Shown: piece after piece, positions 32,544 through 43,945 of the stretch
How positions within the stretch are numbered: position 1 is the stretch's first letter
How the letters are laid out: each line of letters opens with the position of its first letter
From: Cryptomeria japonica
Taxonomy: Eukaryota > Streptophyta > Pinopsida > Cupressales > Cupressaceae
Length of the DNA stretch: 64,000 nt
Direction of reading: 5' to 3'
Assembly: GCF_030272615.1 (NCBI RefSeq)
Contig: NC_081410.1
Location: 222,695,415 to 222,759,414 of the forward strand
The notes under the pieces: generated by a model
The model's input: the letters and a program-made list of their open reading frames with translations, nothing else
What the model was told of the DNA's origin: nothing
The model's database searches: none
Translations under genes and position numbers: made by a program

Positions 32544-35500
32544 ATGGCACTTAGAAGGGACTTCATAGGGAAAGTTAATTACCAGGAGAGAGCAATTTGT
32601 GATGATTTCCTAGAACAATTGTCTATGTCCACAAATGTAGCAGCGAAAGTTAAAGAATTAGTGCCCAAGGCTCCTCACTTGAGAATAGGAGAAGGATTCT
32701 ATGACAAGGGAAATTGGCTGAGAGATACACAGATAGGGTTGTCTAGTTTGGGTCTATTCAAGGTTGGATTTGGTATGAGACACTCCCTTGCCCCAATGAA
32801 TAGTATCTGGGAGTTGGATGTAGGTAAATTGGTGGTCCCTGGAGTTTTCATGGATGTGGATCTCCTAACTCAAATTGCACACAACTATGACCCTATTACC
32901 AAAAGTGTTAGGGATATAAATGGGAAAATCCTCATTGAAGTAAATGATGATGAATTCAGAAATGTATTTGGGCTCAGCGAGGTGTCCAATTATTTGGAGC
33001 CCATTAATTTTGAATCATTAGCTCAAGTCTACAGTGCACAAAGGAATCATCTTAGAAATGGGCCTCTTAAAGAATTTTTTGTCAAAATAGGAGGGCTGAC
33101 TGTTGTAGGACCTAATACTATGGAGCCTTTCTCCCTAAATTGGTTCACTCTTAGAGCCAGAGGATTATACTAGTTACTCTACCAGATTTTTGGAGAGGAT
33201 GCTGAAGTGAACATGCCAACTCATTACATGTTAATGATAGCTCAAATTTTAAATCCTTCTTTGGCAGTAACATTTGATTATGCCCCTTATATAACTGATG
33301 CAATCCATGAAGGCTTGATAGGGATAAAAAATGGTAAGGTGGATAGGCCTTTTGGATGGTATTCCCTCCTCATGCATTTGTTTTTATTCAAGGGTGGTGA
33401 CTACTTTGCTAATGACATGGATCTAGTGAAGGAAAAGGATGGGGAGAAAATGATAGTTCAACTATGGAGCACAGTGTTGTCATGGGATAGGGAGGATTCC
33501 AGCTACCTAAAGTTTGATAAGTGCTTTGCATCCAAAATTAGAATTCTCTTATGCTCAAAAAATCCAAGGGTCCCTAAATCTCTGTTGGAGTTTCTTAGGC
33601 CTAAGGAGTTTCCTGAAGAAATCAAGATTGTCCTCAATTGGGGTGGCATATACTTGTACCCTATTTCCATAGTTTTTAGAGTGTACGGTTTTAGAGGCAC
33701 TCCATTTTTGTTACCATATTAGGCCCCACTGAAAGTAGGAATTGCAGAGATCCTCAAACAGATTGGGGGTGTACAAGACGCAGAGCTATCTAATAGAGGA
33801 AAAGGGACAATTTTCCCAACAGTGACAATAGCACATCAGTTTGTAATTACTAAGGGTGGGTGGAAGTTTTTTGAGGAATTCTTTCAACCCTACCATTTGT
33901 CCACTACAGTGTCAAGGTTTTCTGACCCTGAAGACTTTTTTAATGGTATGTTTAGGAAAAGGGCAGTATGCAAAGGCAAACCTCACCAATTCCAATTCCC
34001 TGAAGACCTCATTAGAAATGAGTTTGATTTGGATGAGCAGGAGCTGAGGAAAGAGAAATGGGTGGCCTACAAGAAGGCTCTTGATTTTGTGCACCAGTTT
34101 GACAGCAACTATGACCCTTTGTCCATTTTTCACCCCTTTGAGGAAAAGGCAAAATTCCTCATTCTTTCCTTTGAAGATGTAATGCAAACATTGAAGGAGA
34201 AAAGGGAAGTAGTGATTAAAAACAATCCTGAGAAGGCAAGACTATTTCTAGCTAGGTCTACATCTACTAAAGCAATCCCTCTTGGTGACTACGTGCTACA
34301 TAGAAAATCCAAGTATAGTGTGTTGGTGCCAATAATAGGGGAACCTTCTACTTCAAAAGGGAAGAGGAAAATACAAGATGTCATTGACATTCAAGACTCC
34401 CCAAAGAAGAAGAGGGTGGGAAAGGAAATGCAAACTAATGAGCCCCTGTATTCCCCATCTCAACCCTCCATTCATATAAGAGATGAGCAGGCAGCAACTG
34501 AACAATTGTTGTAGCTAGGGAGTCTGGGGGAGATCTCCTATACATATGATGAAGTAGAGGATGTAATGCCTGAGGAGGCAGAAGATGTTGAGATGGACAT
34601 AACCACCAATGAGTTCAAAGGCCAAGAACTGGATCTTGCCATTAAACAGGCCAGTGAAGAATTCTTAGCTGATAGTAACTTTGTTACCTCAAGAGCTTTG
34701 AAGCAATTTGTGTGGAAGAAAAATATTAATAAGTTCAATGCTAGATGTGAGAAGAGGAAGAATGAGCAGCCCCACAAGGATGCAACTATGGTGGAGGAAG
34801 AAATAAAACAAGAAATGGTCACTGAATTTAAGACCATCATCCCTGAGAAAGGAAGGGAAATGGTAGCCAAGGTTGGTGTACTCATCCTCCCTGAATGGGA
34901 TATAGCAGATGCCTTAGTTTTAGAGGCAGTCAAGAAAGAGACCAAGCCCATGGAAGGTGTAACCTTCAGTAAGGATAATGCTACCCTAGTTATGTGGTCT
35001 CTGAAGAGAGATGAAAACAAAAAGAAAAAGGATACCCCTGAGTCTAGCTACCTTGGAGGTATGATAGTAAAGAGGGTGCAAAATAATGGAGTGGTGGAAG
35101 CTACTAGCAAAGTCTTGGAAACTGCAAAATTCAGTGTTGTAGTGGTAGGGAAGGAAGCAAAGGAAAGGGAAGATCTCCAAGATAAGTTGGAGATAGTTTT
35201 AAAGGCTTACAATGATGCCAAAGGAGAGGTAATGAGTCGAGACACCATTATTGCTTTATTGAAAAGCCAATTGGCAGGATAATACGATCAAGGTGAGTCT
35301 TCAACCTTAATGATTGCTTCTTTTCTAGCACAACCTCCATCTACTAGCCCTATCATTATATTCCCACCTTCTCCTGCACCTTCCGGTTCCCAATTAGTTG
35401 AGATCACTCCTTAGGAGTTGGAAAAGCTAAAACAGGCTCAAATCTTGTTTGAAAATAAGTATGAAGAGAGAGTGAGGGCCACAATTTTGGGTTTTGCTGA

Positions 35501-36061
35501 CACTATAGGATCATCATTGGTGTATAAAAATATGAGTAAATTTTTGGATATGTGGAATGAGCTCAATGGAGACAAGGCTATTCTAATGACCATTTTGGAC
35601 AAGTGGATGCCTGGGCAGGTGGACCTAGGACTCATATTTGTATCCTATGATGAGGGACGGGTTGACCCCATTATCAACTCCACTTGTGACATAACAAAGG
35701 ATCTGACAAAGCTGGTAGAAGGAATAGATAATGCAGAGAGGAAGATCAATTTGTATAAAAGGAATACACTGAGTAGGAATTTGCATTATTTCCTGGGGGT
35801 TTTGCTAGTCTAGCTCAATTGAAGGACAAACAAGTATGGCTTAATGAATTAGAGGCCAACTTATCATTAGGGATTAAGGGAATCATTGGCACAGATGATA
35901 CTTCCCTATTTGTCAAAATAATTGAGGAGATAGAGAAGATAAAATCACACTATGACTTCCTAAATTCAGAGGTCAATAAAATGAGAAACTCTTGGAAAAC
36001 ATTGGACAAGACAAAAGGGAAAGTTATTAACTTCTCATGGCCTGCTGATGACGTGTACTAA
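32544..36061 (+). pseudogene. Large unknown ORF of element H (about 1,170 codons, interrupted by stops)
   Basis: One frame is kept from ATG 32544 to about 35800, then +1/-1 shifts to a frame that ends at 36059-36061. In-frame stops lie at 33171, 33720, 34512, 35412 (all TAG) and 35280 (TAA). The N-terminal 400 residues are globular and helical. A segment near 33280-33400 (YITDAIHEGLIG...PFGWYSLLMHLFLF) resembles in pattern the F domain CEWLKDELIDNLG...FRFGNLLVCLML. A basic PKKKRVGKE patch lies near 34400 (possible nuclear-type signal). Then come an acidic stretch, helices, and a C-terminal coiled coil (35819-36061). No zinc knuckle, protease, RT, integrase or transposase motif is recognised. 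It recalls plant 'putative transposon protein' families, but I cannot confirm the family. Confidence 0.65.
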
Positions 36062-37078
36062 GAATGAACAAGAAAATATGCAGTGCCAAATGCAGAAGTT
36101 CAAGAAGAAGCTGCAGAATGATGACCAGCGAAAAGGGGCCATTAGAATATGGAAAAGATTTGTAACTTCTTGTTGAAACAAGAAGATTGTTGTAACAAAC
36201 TTTTTTGAAAAGGTCTGAAGCTTGTATGCATCCATACTATTATAAATGGATACCAGGACTAGTTAGAAGAAGAGATGACAAGAATTTGTAAAGAAACGCT
36301 GCAGAAATATATCTGGGTTTTTCTAAGTTTACAAAGAATATTATGAGTTTTGTAATATTTTTTCAAAATGAATATCAATATACAGACCATAAACTTTTGA
36401 GCCTAGAATTTGTGTTGTCTTCTGGTGTGCTTTCAATAATTTACTGGTTTCATTTGGGTAATCTAGGATTATTCAATTAAACATGGATTGTAAGGTAGTC
36501 TTTATAGATATGTTCCTTAGCTTTCTTCTTTAGGAGGGGAATTAAATACGCAAGAAATATCTTTGTTAGTAGGTTATTTTGTTAGAGACTTTGAATTTGA
36601 TGAACACTATTTAGTTTAAGAAGGAATGACTCTTATGTGTGTCAAACATGCTTGGGGTTGATAGAAGCTGAAGTAATGGGATGTATGGAGATGTTTAATT
36701 ATGAAATCCTTGTTTTATTTAGATAAATCTATAGCTTGGATAAGGCACTGGTATCATTTGTAGTTCTCTTTCTGTATCTCTTGAAGATCAATACTCAAAA
36801 TGAGCTTAAGCTTTTCTTTATTTTTTTGGTTTATGTTGAGGTGATAAGATCCATTGGCTTTTTGGACATTGGTTTACTATGGATCTTGTTTGAAAGTGTG
36901 AAATTATTCATAGAAGGTATACCCACTTGAAATTTGGATAATTTCAAAGTGTAGAAGGTTTTTGAAACCTTGTCATATGTTGCTCTGAGGTTCTTTTTCT
37001 TTGATCTCTTTATTTGCAGATAGAGTCATTATTTTTTCTTATAAGTGATAAGAGGGGAATTAGAATTTGAGAACAACA
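36062..37078 (+). other. 3' tail of element H, AT-rich, no gene seen
   Basis: The stretch starts with purine-rich sequence (AAAAGGGG near 36130), then T-rich sequence. GAGGGGAATTA occurs twice (about 36535 and 37054). No copy of the first bases of H is present, so it is not an obvious 3' LTR. Confidence 0.5.
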
Positions 37079-37083
37079 TTTTG

Positions 37084-38094
37084 GTCAGTTGGTATTGGCT
37101 TGGTATTGGATACTATCATACACTCTTGTAAACCCTTACTGACATTGGTTTAAGGCTTTACTAGTAGAGATCTCATTGAGGAATCGTGATAGGATGCATA
37201 AGTGTTGTTAGTATGGCTTCTAGATGGATTTCAAGATGTTGATGATGTTCTTTGATTGTGCTTCAATTGCTTGAAGACATTGATTTGGCGTGGTGGACCC
37301 AGAATAGGTTTGGTGCCTATCCAGGTTATGGACCGGTATCATGCTAACATGTACTCTACACGTTACCGGGATGTCTCAAGAGGATTTATGGATTTATTAT
37401 TTTTGTTTTGGTCTTAAGTTGACATGGGATATCATTGTAATATGGAATTATGTAATGATGTTATTATAATATCTTTTAGGTGACCGAACTAATTGGTTTA
37501 GGTCTTAGGGTTAGTATAAAATGATGTAAGATCTCATTGTAGAAAGTTTGTTGTGGACTTGGAATGCAATATCATATGCGAAGGAGATTTGGTCGATCAT
37601 AGGTGATTAAATTGGGACTAAGGAAGAGGTCAAAGACCTCTGGTATTGAGCTTAACTGGGACTATAATCAGTCGTGGTAGATTCTATCTCTGGCGGTTCA
37701 CTTTATTGGATTGTTGTCCATTTATCTTGAGGTGGTTTTAACCTCTGTAGTTAGTGAGACTCCTTTTGGAATGAGCAGTACGCTCTAGGTAGTGTGCCTT
37801 CTTACATGTGCATGCCCCTCATTGTATCACATACTTTCTGTAAAAGTATCATCTGAATGCTAGTAGGCTTCCCACCATGGATTTCCCTTTCTGGGTTTTC
37901 CAAGTACAAATCATGGTGTTATATTATCTATTTAATTGTTAAGTTGTATTGTTTACCGGTATCTATTCCTACCGGCATCTGTATGTGCTTTACTAGTACT
38001 TGATTTGTTTGAAGGTTATTAAGTGGATTAAAAGATATAATCTGTTAACAACTGATTCACCGCCCCTCTCAGTTGTTCACAAGTTATTCTAAAA
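37084..38094 (+). repeat. 5' LTR of copia E, right piece
   Basis: Matches 42950-43940 and extends to CTGATTCACCGCCCCTCTCA and a decayed end TTCTAAAA (expected CTAACA). The CCCACCATGGATTTCCC block lies near 37870. Confidence 0.88.
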
Positions 38095-38096
38095 AT

Positions 38097-38108
38097 TGGT
38101 ATTAGAGC
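38097..38108 (+). other. Primer-binding site of copia E
   Basis: TGGTATTAGAGC, one C-to-T change from the tRNA-Met consensus. Confidence 0.88.
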
Positions 38109-38152
38109 TTTGGTCCTGTTTTGCAGAAGCTTAACTACCTGAGGTAGATTCT

Positions 38153-39110
38153 ATGGCAACTAACACTTGTAATCCACCGGCAACTATTTTCAGAAGAGAA
38201 ATCCCTAAGCTTGATGGAACAAATTATGTGATATGGAAAATTCGAATGGAGACTCATCTTAGATGTCTTGGCAAGAATATTTGGGAGATCACTAAGAAAG
38301 GATACACACCTTATGATCTGGCTTCTGGCAATCCTGCTCCTGTAGGCTTGGATAAGAATACTGACAATGATTGCAAAGCTAGAGAAGCCCTCTTGTGTGC
38401 ACTTACTGATCAGCAAATCATGTGATTGATTGATACATCATCAACAAAGGTTATGTGGGACAAATTGCAAACTCTGAATGAAGGTGACCCTACTATAAAA
38501 ATTGCTAAACTTGATGGTTACCGAGTAAGATATGAAAACTTGAAAATGGAAGATAATAAGAGAATTGCTATATTTATGGAAAGAGTAAATGAGATTGTTA
38601 TGGGAATTCAATATTGTAGAGGATTTCTAAGTGAAGATAAAATAGTTTCCAAAGTCTTGAGAGCCCTTCCAATGGTTTACAAGATGAGGGCAACTACAAT
38701 TAATGAGTTAATAACAATGGCAAACACTTCCGTTAACGGAGACATTCTGATTGGGAAATTATCTGATTTTGAGCTTGAAGAATTTGGATCTTCTGGAGCT
38801 ATAAAGTTTGAACCTGCTTTTCATGCACCATCATCATCATCATCTACTGACAAAAGTGATTGGAAATCCCTATATGCAAAAGAATTGGAAGACATGAGGA
38901 AAGAAGATGAAGCACTTGAGCAAATTGAATCCTTACTTGCTAGAAGAGTACCTAAAGGACCAGCTAGAAGTAAGTATGAAGGAAAATCACCTTCTAAATG
39001 TTTTTCATGTAATAAGATTGGTCATTTTGCATCTAAATGTCCTAAAATGAATGCAAGGTTTGAGGAAAGAGTTAAGAAATATTATAAGCCTAACTAGAAC
39101 AGATATAGAT
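38153..39110 (+). pseudogene. gag: Copia E gag
   Basis: ATG 38153; LDGTNYVIWKIRMETHL is the conserved gag start, then the helical capsid region (LDGYRVRYENLKMED near 38508-38555) and a Ser-rich spacer. A Glu-rich helix follows, then an intact CCHC knuckle at 38999-39040. Breaks are TGA at 38423-38425 (one codon beyond the DQQIM motif) and a TAG near 39095. The protein would form the particle and bind element RNA. It is close in sequence to the gag of J, consistent with their LTR similarity. Confidence 0.87.
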
Positions 39111-40400
39111 TCAAGAAAAGTAAACAATGCTACATAGAAGATGAGGAAGGAGTAATTGATGACTTTGAAGATGAATTGGCATAAGACTCTGCTAGTGGAT
39201 CCGACAATGGAATGGAATGGGTGTTCTATTCTTTGAAGGAAGATGAACCGAAACTCGATATCAAGAATGAATAAAAGGCCCTGGCAGCAAAAGTTGAAGA
39301 TAAGGATGAATGGGTAATTGATAGTGGATTCTCACATCATATGACTAGAGATAAAGGAAAATTTTTGTCCCTACAAGAATACAATGGTGGTCAAGTCAGA
39401 TTTGGAGATAACAAGACATGTATGATCAAAGGTAGAGGTATTATTTCTTTGGATGGCAAGCATAATACTATTAATGTCTATTATGTTAAAGGTTTAAAGC
39501 ATAATCTTTTGAGTGTTGGTCAATTGGTTGATAAGGGTTTCCAACTTTAGTTTAAAGATAGAAAATGCAAAATCACTAACAAGACTTGTTTGGAGATTGC
39601 ATCAGGTATTTAGACAAGAAGTAATATCTTTCACTTGAATAGTGGTAATAAGACATGCTTAATTGCTCATATTGATGAGAGTTGGTTATGGCATAAGAGG
39701 ATACACTTGTTAATTTTGATTGTATTGTTAAGATTAGTTCAACTAAGGCAGTTAGAGATATACCTAAGATTATGAAGCCTCATGATCCGGTATGTAAGGA
39801 ATGCCAATTGGGTAAGCAAGTTAGAAGTTCTTTTAAGAGCATACATGATAAATCTAATGATGTGCTTGATTTGATTCATAATGACTTATGTGGTCTAGAA
39901 AGGACTAGAAGCTTTCAAGGTGATAGGTATTTCATGCTGATTATTGATGACTATTCTAGAATGATGTGGGTGACTTTTCTAAGGGAGAAGTCTGAAGCTT
40001 TTGAGAAATTCAAGATCTTTAAAGAGAAGGTTGAAACTAAAACTGGATTGAAAATCAAATGTTTAAGATTAGATCAAGGAGGTGAGTTCACTTCTTATGA
40101 ATTTAATTGTTATTGTGAGACAAATGGAATCAGGAGACAACTATCTGCACATAGGACTCCTCAGCAAAATGGAGTAGTGGAAAGAAACAATAGAACCATT
40201 TTGGATGTAGCAAGATCTATGATGATGGAATCCAAATTCCCTCATATCTACTGGAGAGAAGCTATGAGTGCAACAGTCTACACATTCAAAAGAGTTCACA
40301 TCAAAGGTGAAACCGGTAAGACCCCTCATGAACTATGGTTTGGACATACACCTACTGTTAAATATTTTAGAATTTTTTAAAAGTAAATGCTATATCAAAA
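39111..40400 (+). pseudogene. pol: Copia E protease and integrase
   Basis: Protease reads WVIDSGFSHHMT (from 39311): the DSG is kept and the usual Cys after it is Phe. Stops lie at about 39182, 39271 (TAA), 39548 and 39613 (TAG at expected Gln). Near 39700 a small deletion in the KRLCHVNF region removes an integrase zinc ligand and shifts frame. The integrase core is otherwise readable at 39772-40380: CKECQLGKQ, NDLCG with Asp kept, IIDDYSR, LDQGGEF (Ser of SDQGG changed to Leu) and PQQNGVVERN. A frame change at about 40375 follows the KYFRIF motif. Confidence 0.85.
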
Positions 40401-42375
40401 GAGATGATTCAATTGAAAAGTTTGATCCTAGATGTTATGAAGGGATATTTCTTGGATACTCAATTCAGAGCAAAGAATATAGATGTTATAATAGAAGATT
40501 ACAGAAAATTGTTGAGAGTGATAATGTGAAAGTGGATGAGCAGTACAAAAATCATTTTATATCATATGATAGGGAACCGACAATGGAAATGATCATAACT
40601 GAACCGACAATGCCTCAACTGGTATAGGAAGCAGAGACAAATACACCGAAACAATCAGAAAATTCAATTGTGACTGATGATCAGAGAAATGAACCTGATG
40701 TTCAAAAGACACCAAGGTATGTAAGATTAAATCATTCTGAAGATCCAATCATTGGAGATAAGAACAAGGGAGTTATGAGTAGAAGGAAACTGGCTAATAA
40801 AGAGGTATGTCTTATTTCTAAAATTGAACTGGCAATTGTTATTGAAGCTTGTAAGGATAAACATTGGTTAAAGGCTATGGAAGATGAATTAGATCAGATA
40901 GAGAAGAATTAAACTTGAACTTTAGTTCCCCGACCTAAAAATAATGAATGTTATTGGAGCTTAATGGGTTTTTAGGAATAAACTAAATGAGGATGGTCAA
41001 GTTGTAAGAAACAAGGCTAGATTGGTTTGTAAAGGATATTGTCAAATGGAAGGAATTGATTATGGTGAGACATTTGCACCTATAGCTAGAATTGAAGTTG
41101 TTAGACTATTTCTTGCCTATGCAGGTTATAAGAACTATAAGGTTTATCAAATGGATATTAAATGTGCATTTTTGAATGGTGAGCTTGAGGAAGAAGTATA
41201 CATTGAGTATCCTAATGGATTTTCATCGACAGATGATAAAGATATGGTTTTCAGATTGAATAAAGCTTTATATGGTTTGAAACAAGCTCCTAGAGCTTGG
41301 TATGCAAGGTTGGATAGATATCTTTTGAAGCTTGGTTTTACTAAAGGTAGTGCTGATAATAATTTATATTATAAGATCACTGATAATGATATTTTGATTA
41401 TTGAAGTATTTGTTGATGATATCAGTTTTAGAGAAGAAGATAAATTGTGCATGGAATTTGCTAACAACATGAAGACTGAATTTGAAATGTCCATGATCGG
41501 TGAGATGAAATGTTTCTTAGGTTTGCAGATTACTGAAACTGACAAAGGGATTTTTATCTGTCAAACTAAGTATCAGAGGGAATTGTTGAAAAAGTTTGGT
41601 ATGGATAATTTGAAACTGGAAAGTACTCATATGGTGACAAGTGAGAAATTATCTATCAAGGATACTTCTACATCGGTAAATCCAACAAGGTATAAATCTA
41701 TGATTGGTGGTCTATTATATCTAACTCAGACTAGACTTGATATTATGAATGCAGTAAGTATTGTTTCCAGATATCAAAGTAATCCTAAAGAAAATCATGA
41801 ATGTGCAGTAAAGAGAATATTCTGGTATTTGTAAGGAACAACAGAATATGGTTTATGGTATTCTAAAAATGATGATTTCACTTTATGTGCATATACTGAC
41901 TCAGTTTGGGCAGGAGATACTGATGATAGGAAGAACACTTCTGGTGGAGCTTTCTTTCTTGGAAAGAAACTGGTTTCATGGATCAGCAAAAAATAGTCAT
42001 GCATTTCTTTATCTACTGCAAAAGTTGAGTATGTTGCAGCAATAACTAATTGCACTCAAGTCTTGTGGATGAAGCAAATGTTGAAGGATATCAGGGAAGG
42101 ATATCAGGGTAAATTGTAGTGAACCGATAGTTATCTACTGTGATAACTCTGTAGCTATTGACATGTCCAAAAATTTGGTATTTCAGTCTAAGACTAAGCA
42201 TATATCAATAAAGTACAACTTTCTGAAGGACAAGGTAGAAGATAAGGAAGTCAAATTGGTTTATGTGAACACTAAAGCATAGATTGCAGACATATTCACT
42301 ATTTCACTGCCTAAGTAATCAATTGAGTATTTGAGAGACAGGTTAGGGGTTTCTACCCCTTTGATAGACACTTGA
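40401..42375 (+). pseudogene. pol: Copia E RT and RNase H
   Basis: Integrase tail (FDPRCYEGIFLGYS near 40420), linker, then RT. The catalytic FVDD at 41409-41420 is intact, within an open stretch 41022-41834. Stops near 40912 and 40915 (TAA, TGA at an NTWT-type site), and one near 41832, break the frame. RNase H follows (AYTDSVWAGDTDDRK near 41890). A TAG lies near 41994. A short tandem duplication near 42088-42110 repeats AAGGATATCAGGG. The coding ends at IDT-stop at 42373-42375. Of the copia copies here this RT is among the best preserved. Confidence 0.85.
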
Positions 42376-42712
42376 TTGATGAAGTTTGTCATCAGTCCGA
42401 TATGCATTATCAGAGACATTATTCATTCTGGCAATAATGAGTGGTGCTACTACTCAAGGGGAATAGTCATCTTTGAGGTTTACATTATTTCTTTGATATT
42501 TTTGTCACATTTTTGGCATTGATGTCAAAGGGGGAGAGATATTGATGTGAAAATAAAGAAAAAGGAGGTGTATACATTAGGGGGAGAGATTTATTTAGAA
42601 CTTTACAGAGATATCATTCACATAGATTGTTGGTTGTCTTCCACAGGGGGAGACTTGTTTGGAACTTCTTGGTACTTAGATATTTTTCACATCTAGTGTT
42701 GCCATCAATTCC

Positions 42713-42722
42713 AAAGGGGGAG
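42713..42722 (+). other. Polypurine tract of copia E, second copy at about 42527-42538
   Basis: AAAGGGGGAG immediately before TGTTGGCATT. The upstream copy, after GGCATTGATGTC, reads AAAGGGGGAGAG, with another GGGGGAGAG in between (about 42580). Confidence 0.85.
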
Positions 42723-42724
42723 AT

Positions 42725-43940
42725 TGTTGGCATTATGGATGAATTGATTTTGTGTTGCATTGATGTTTTGTCATTGATGTCAACACTAGCTATTATGGAT
42801 GGTTACCGATAGACATGTTTTGGTTACCAGTAGAAGAACTAGTGTTATCGACAAAAGAGATTATGTGTTGGACACTTCTAACATGTTGGGATCTATGAAA
42901 TGTGATTGGTTACATGTGATACGTCCTTCTAGAGCATGTTTTTGTTAGTTGGTATTGGCTTGGTATTGGATACTATCATACACTCTTGTAAACCCTTACT
43001 GACATTGGTTTAAGGGTTTATTGATAGAGCTTTCATTAAGGAATCATGGCAGGATGCATAAGTGGTGTTGGTGCAGTTTCTAGATGGATTTCAGGATGCT
43101 GAAGATGTTCTTTGATCTTGCTTCAAGTGCTTGAATACATTGCTTTGGCGTGGTGGACCCAGAATAGGTCTGGTGCCTATCTAGGTTATGGATCGGTATC
43201 ATGCTAACATGTACTCTACACATTACCAGGTTGTTTCAGGAGGATTTATGGATTCTTTATTGTTGTTTTGGTCTTAAGCCGACACGGCATATCATTATAA
43301 TATGGAATTATGTAATGATCTTATTGTAATATCTTTTAGGTGATTGACTTGATTGGTTTATGTCTTAGGGTTAGTATAAAATTATGTAAGATCTCATTGT
43401 ACAAAGTTATTTGTGCACTTGGAATGCAATATCATATGCGAAGGAGATTTGGTCAATCATAGGTGATCAAATTGGGATTAAGGAAGAGGTCAAAGGCCTC
43501 TAGTATTGAGCTTAATCAATACTGTAATCAGGCATGGTAGATTCTATCTCTGGTAGTTCACTTTATTTGATTGTTGTCCATTTATCTTGAGGTGGTTTTA
43601 ACCTCTGTAGTCAATGAGGCTCCTTTTGCAATGAGCAGTATGCTCTAGGTAGTGTGCCTTGCTGCATGTGTAGGCCCCTCATTGTATCACATACTTTCTA
43701 CAAAATTATCATCCGACTATGGGTAGGCTTCCCACCGTGGTTTTTCCCTTTCCGAGTTTTCCACGTACAAATCATGGTGTTATGTGGCATGGTTTCTTTG
43801 CATTGATTATTTGTTTAATTGTTAAGTTGTATTGTTTAATGGTATTTGTTCCTACTAGCATCTGTATGTGCTTTGCCGATACTTGATCTCTTTGAAGGTT
43901 ATTAAGTGGATAAAAATTTATAATCTGTTAACAACTGACA
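42725..43940 (+). repeat. 3' LTR of copia E (1216 bp, end shortened)
   Basis: Intact counterpart that defines the H insertion. It begins TGTTGGCATTATGG. It ends AACAACTGACA directly before the CTCTC duplication, lacking about 40 bp (C-rich box to CTAA) present at 38055-38092. Confidence 0.88.
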
Positions 43941-43945
43941 CTCTC

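Larger units (their letters stand above)
30963..37078 (+). mobile_element. Element H: 6.1-kb insertion of unknown class inside E's 5' LTR
   Basis: The ends are defined by the uninterrupted copy of the same LTR (42725-43940). H begins TGTTATCATT and ends GAACAACA. It is flanked by a direct 5-bp repeat TTTTG (30958-30962, 37079-37083) that is single in the intact LTR. TG...CA ends and a 5-bp duplication are the marks of retroviral-type integrase. Yet no LTR pair, PBS or PPT could be found, and there are no long terminal inverted repeats. The unit holds a 1.5-kb upstream region with hairpin repeats, a 3.5-kb broken ORF and a 1-kb AT-rich tail. Confidence 0.75.
30744..43940 (+). mobile_element. 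Copia element E, inserted in J, with its 5' LTR split by H
   Basis: 5' LTR 30744-30962 plus 37084-38094, gag-pol 38153-42375, PPT 42713-42722, 3' LTR 42725-43940. Flanks are a perfect 5-bp duplication CTCTC (30739-30743 and 43941-43945) within J's integrase codons. The LTR start is decayed to TATTGG on the left but is TGTTGG on the right. The 3' LTR ends ACTGACA, missing about 40 bp that the 5' LTR has at its end. Confidence 0.9.

Noticed and set aside
32544-35813. Programmed readthrough of UAG to keep the H and copia A frames open
   Set aside because: Several TAGs per frame, at Trp as well as Gln sites, and frameshifts elsewhere fit mutational decay. Readthrough would need only one site.
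37084-38094. A truncated solo LTR before element E
   Set aside because: It is the right half of E's own 5' LTR. Removing H joins it to 30744-30962 and restores the full LTR.
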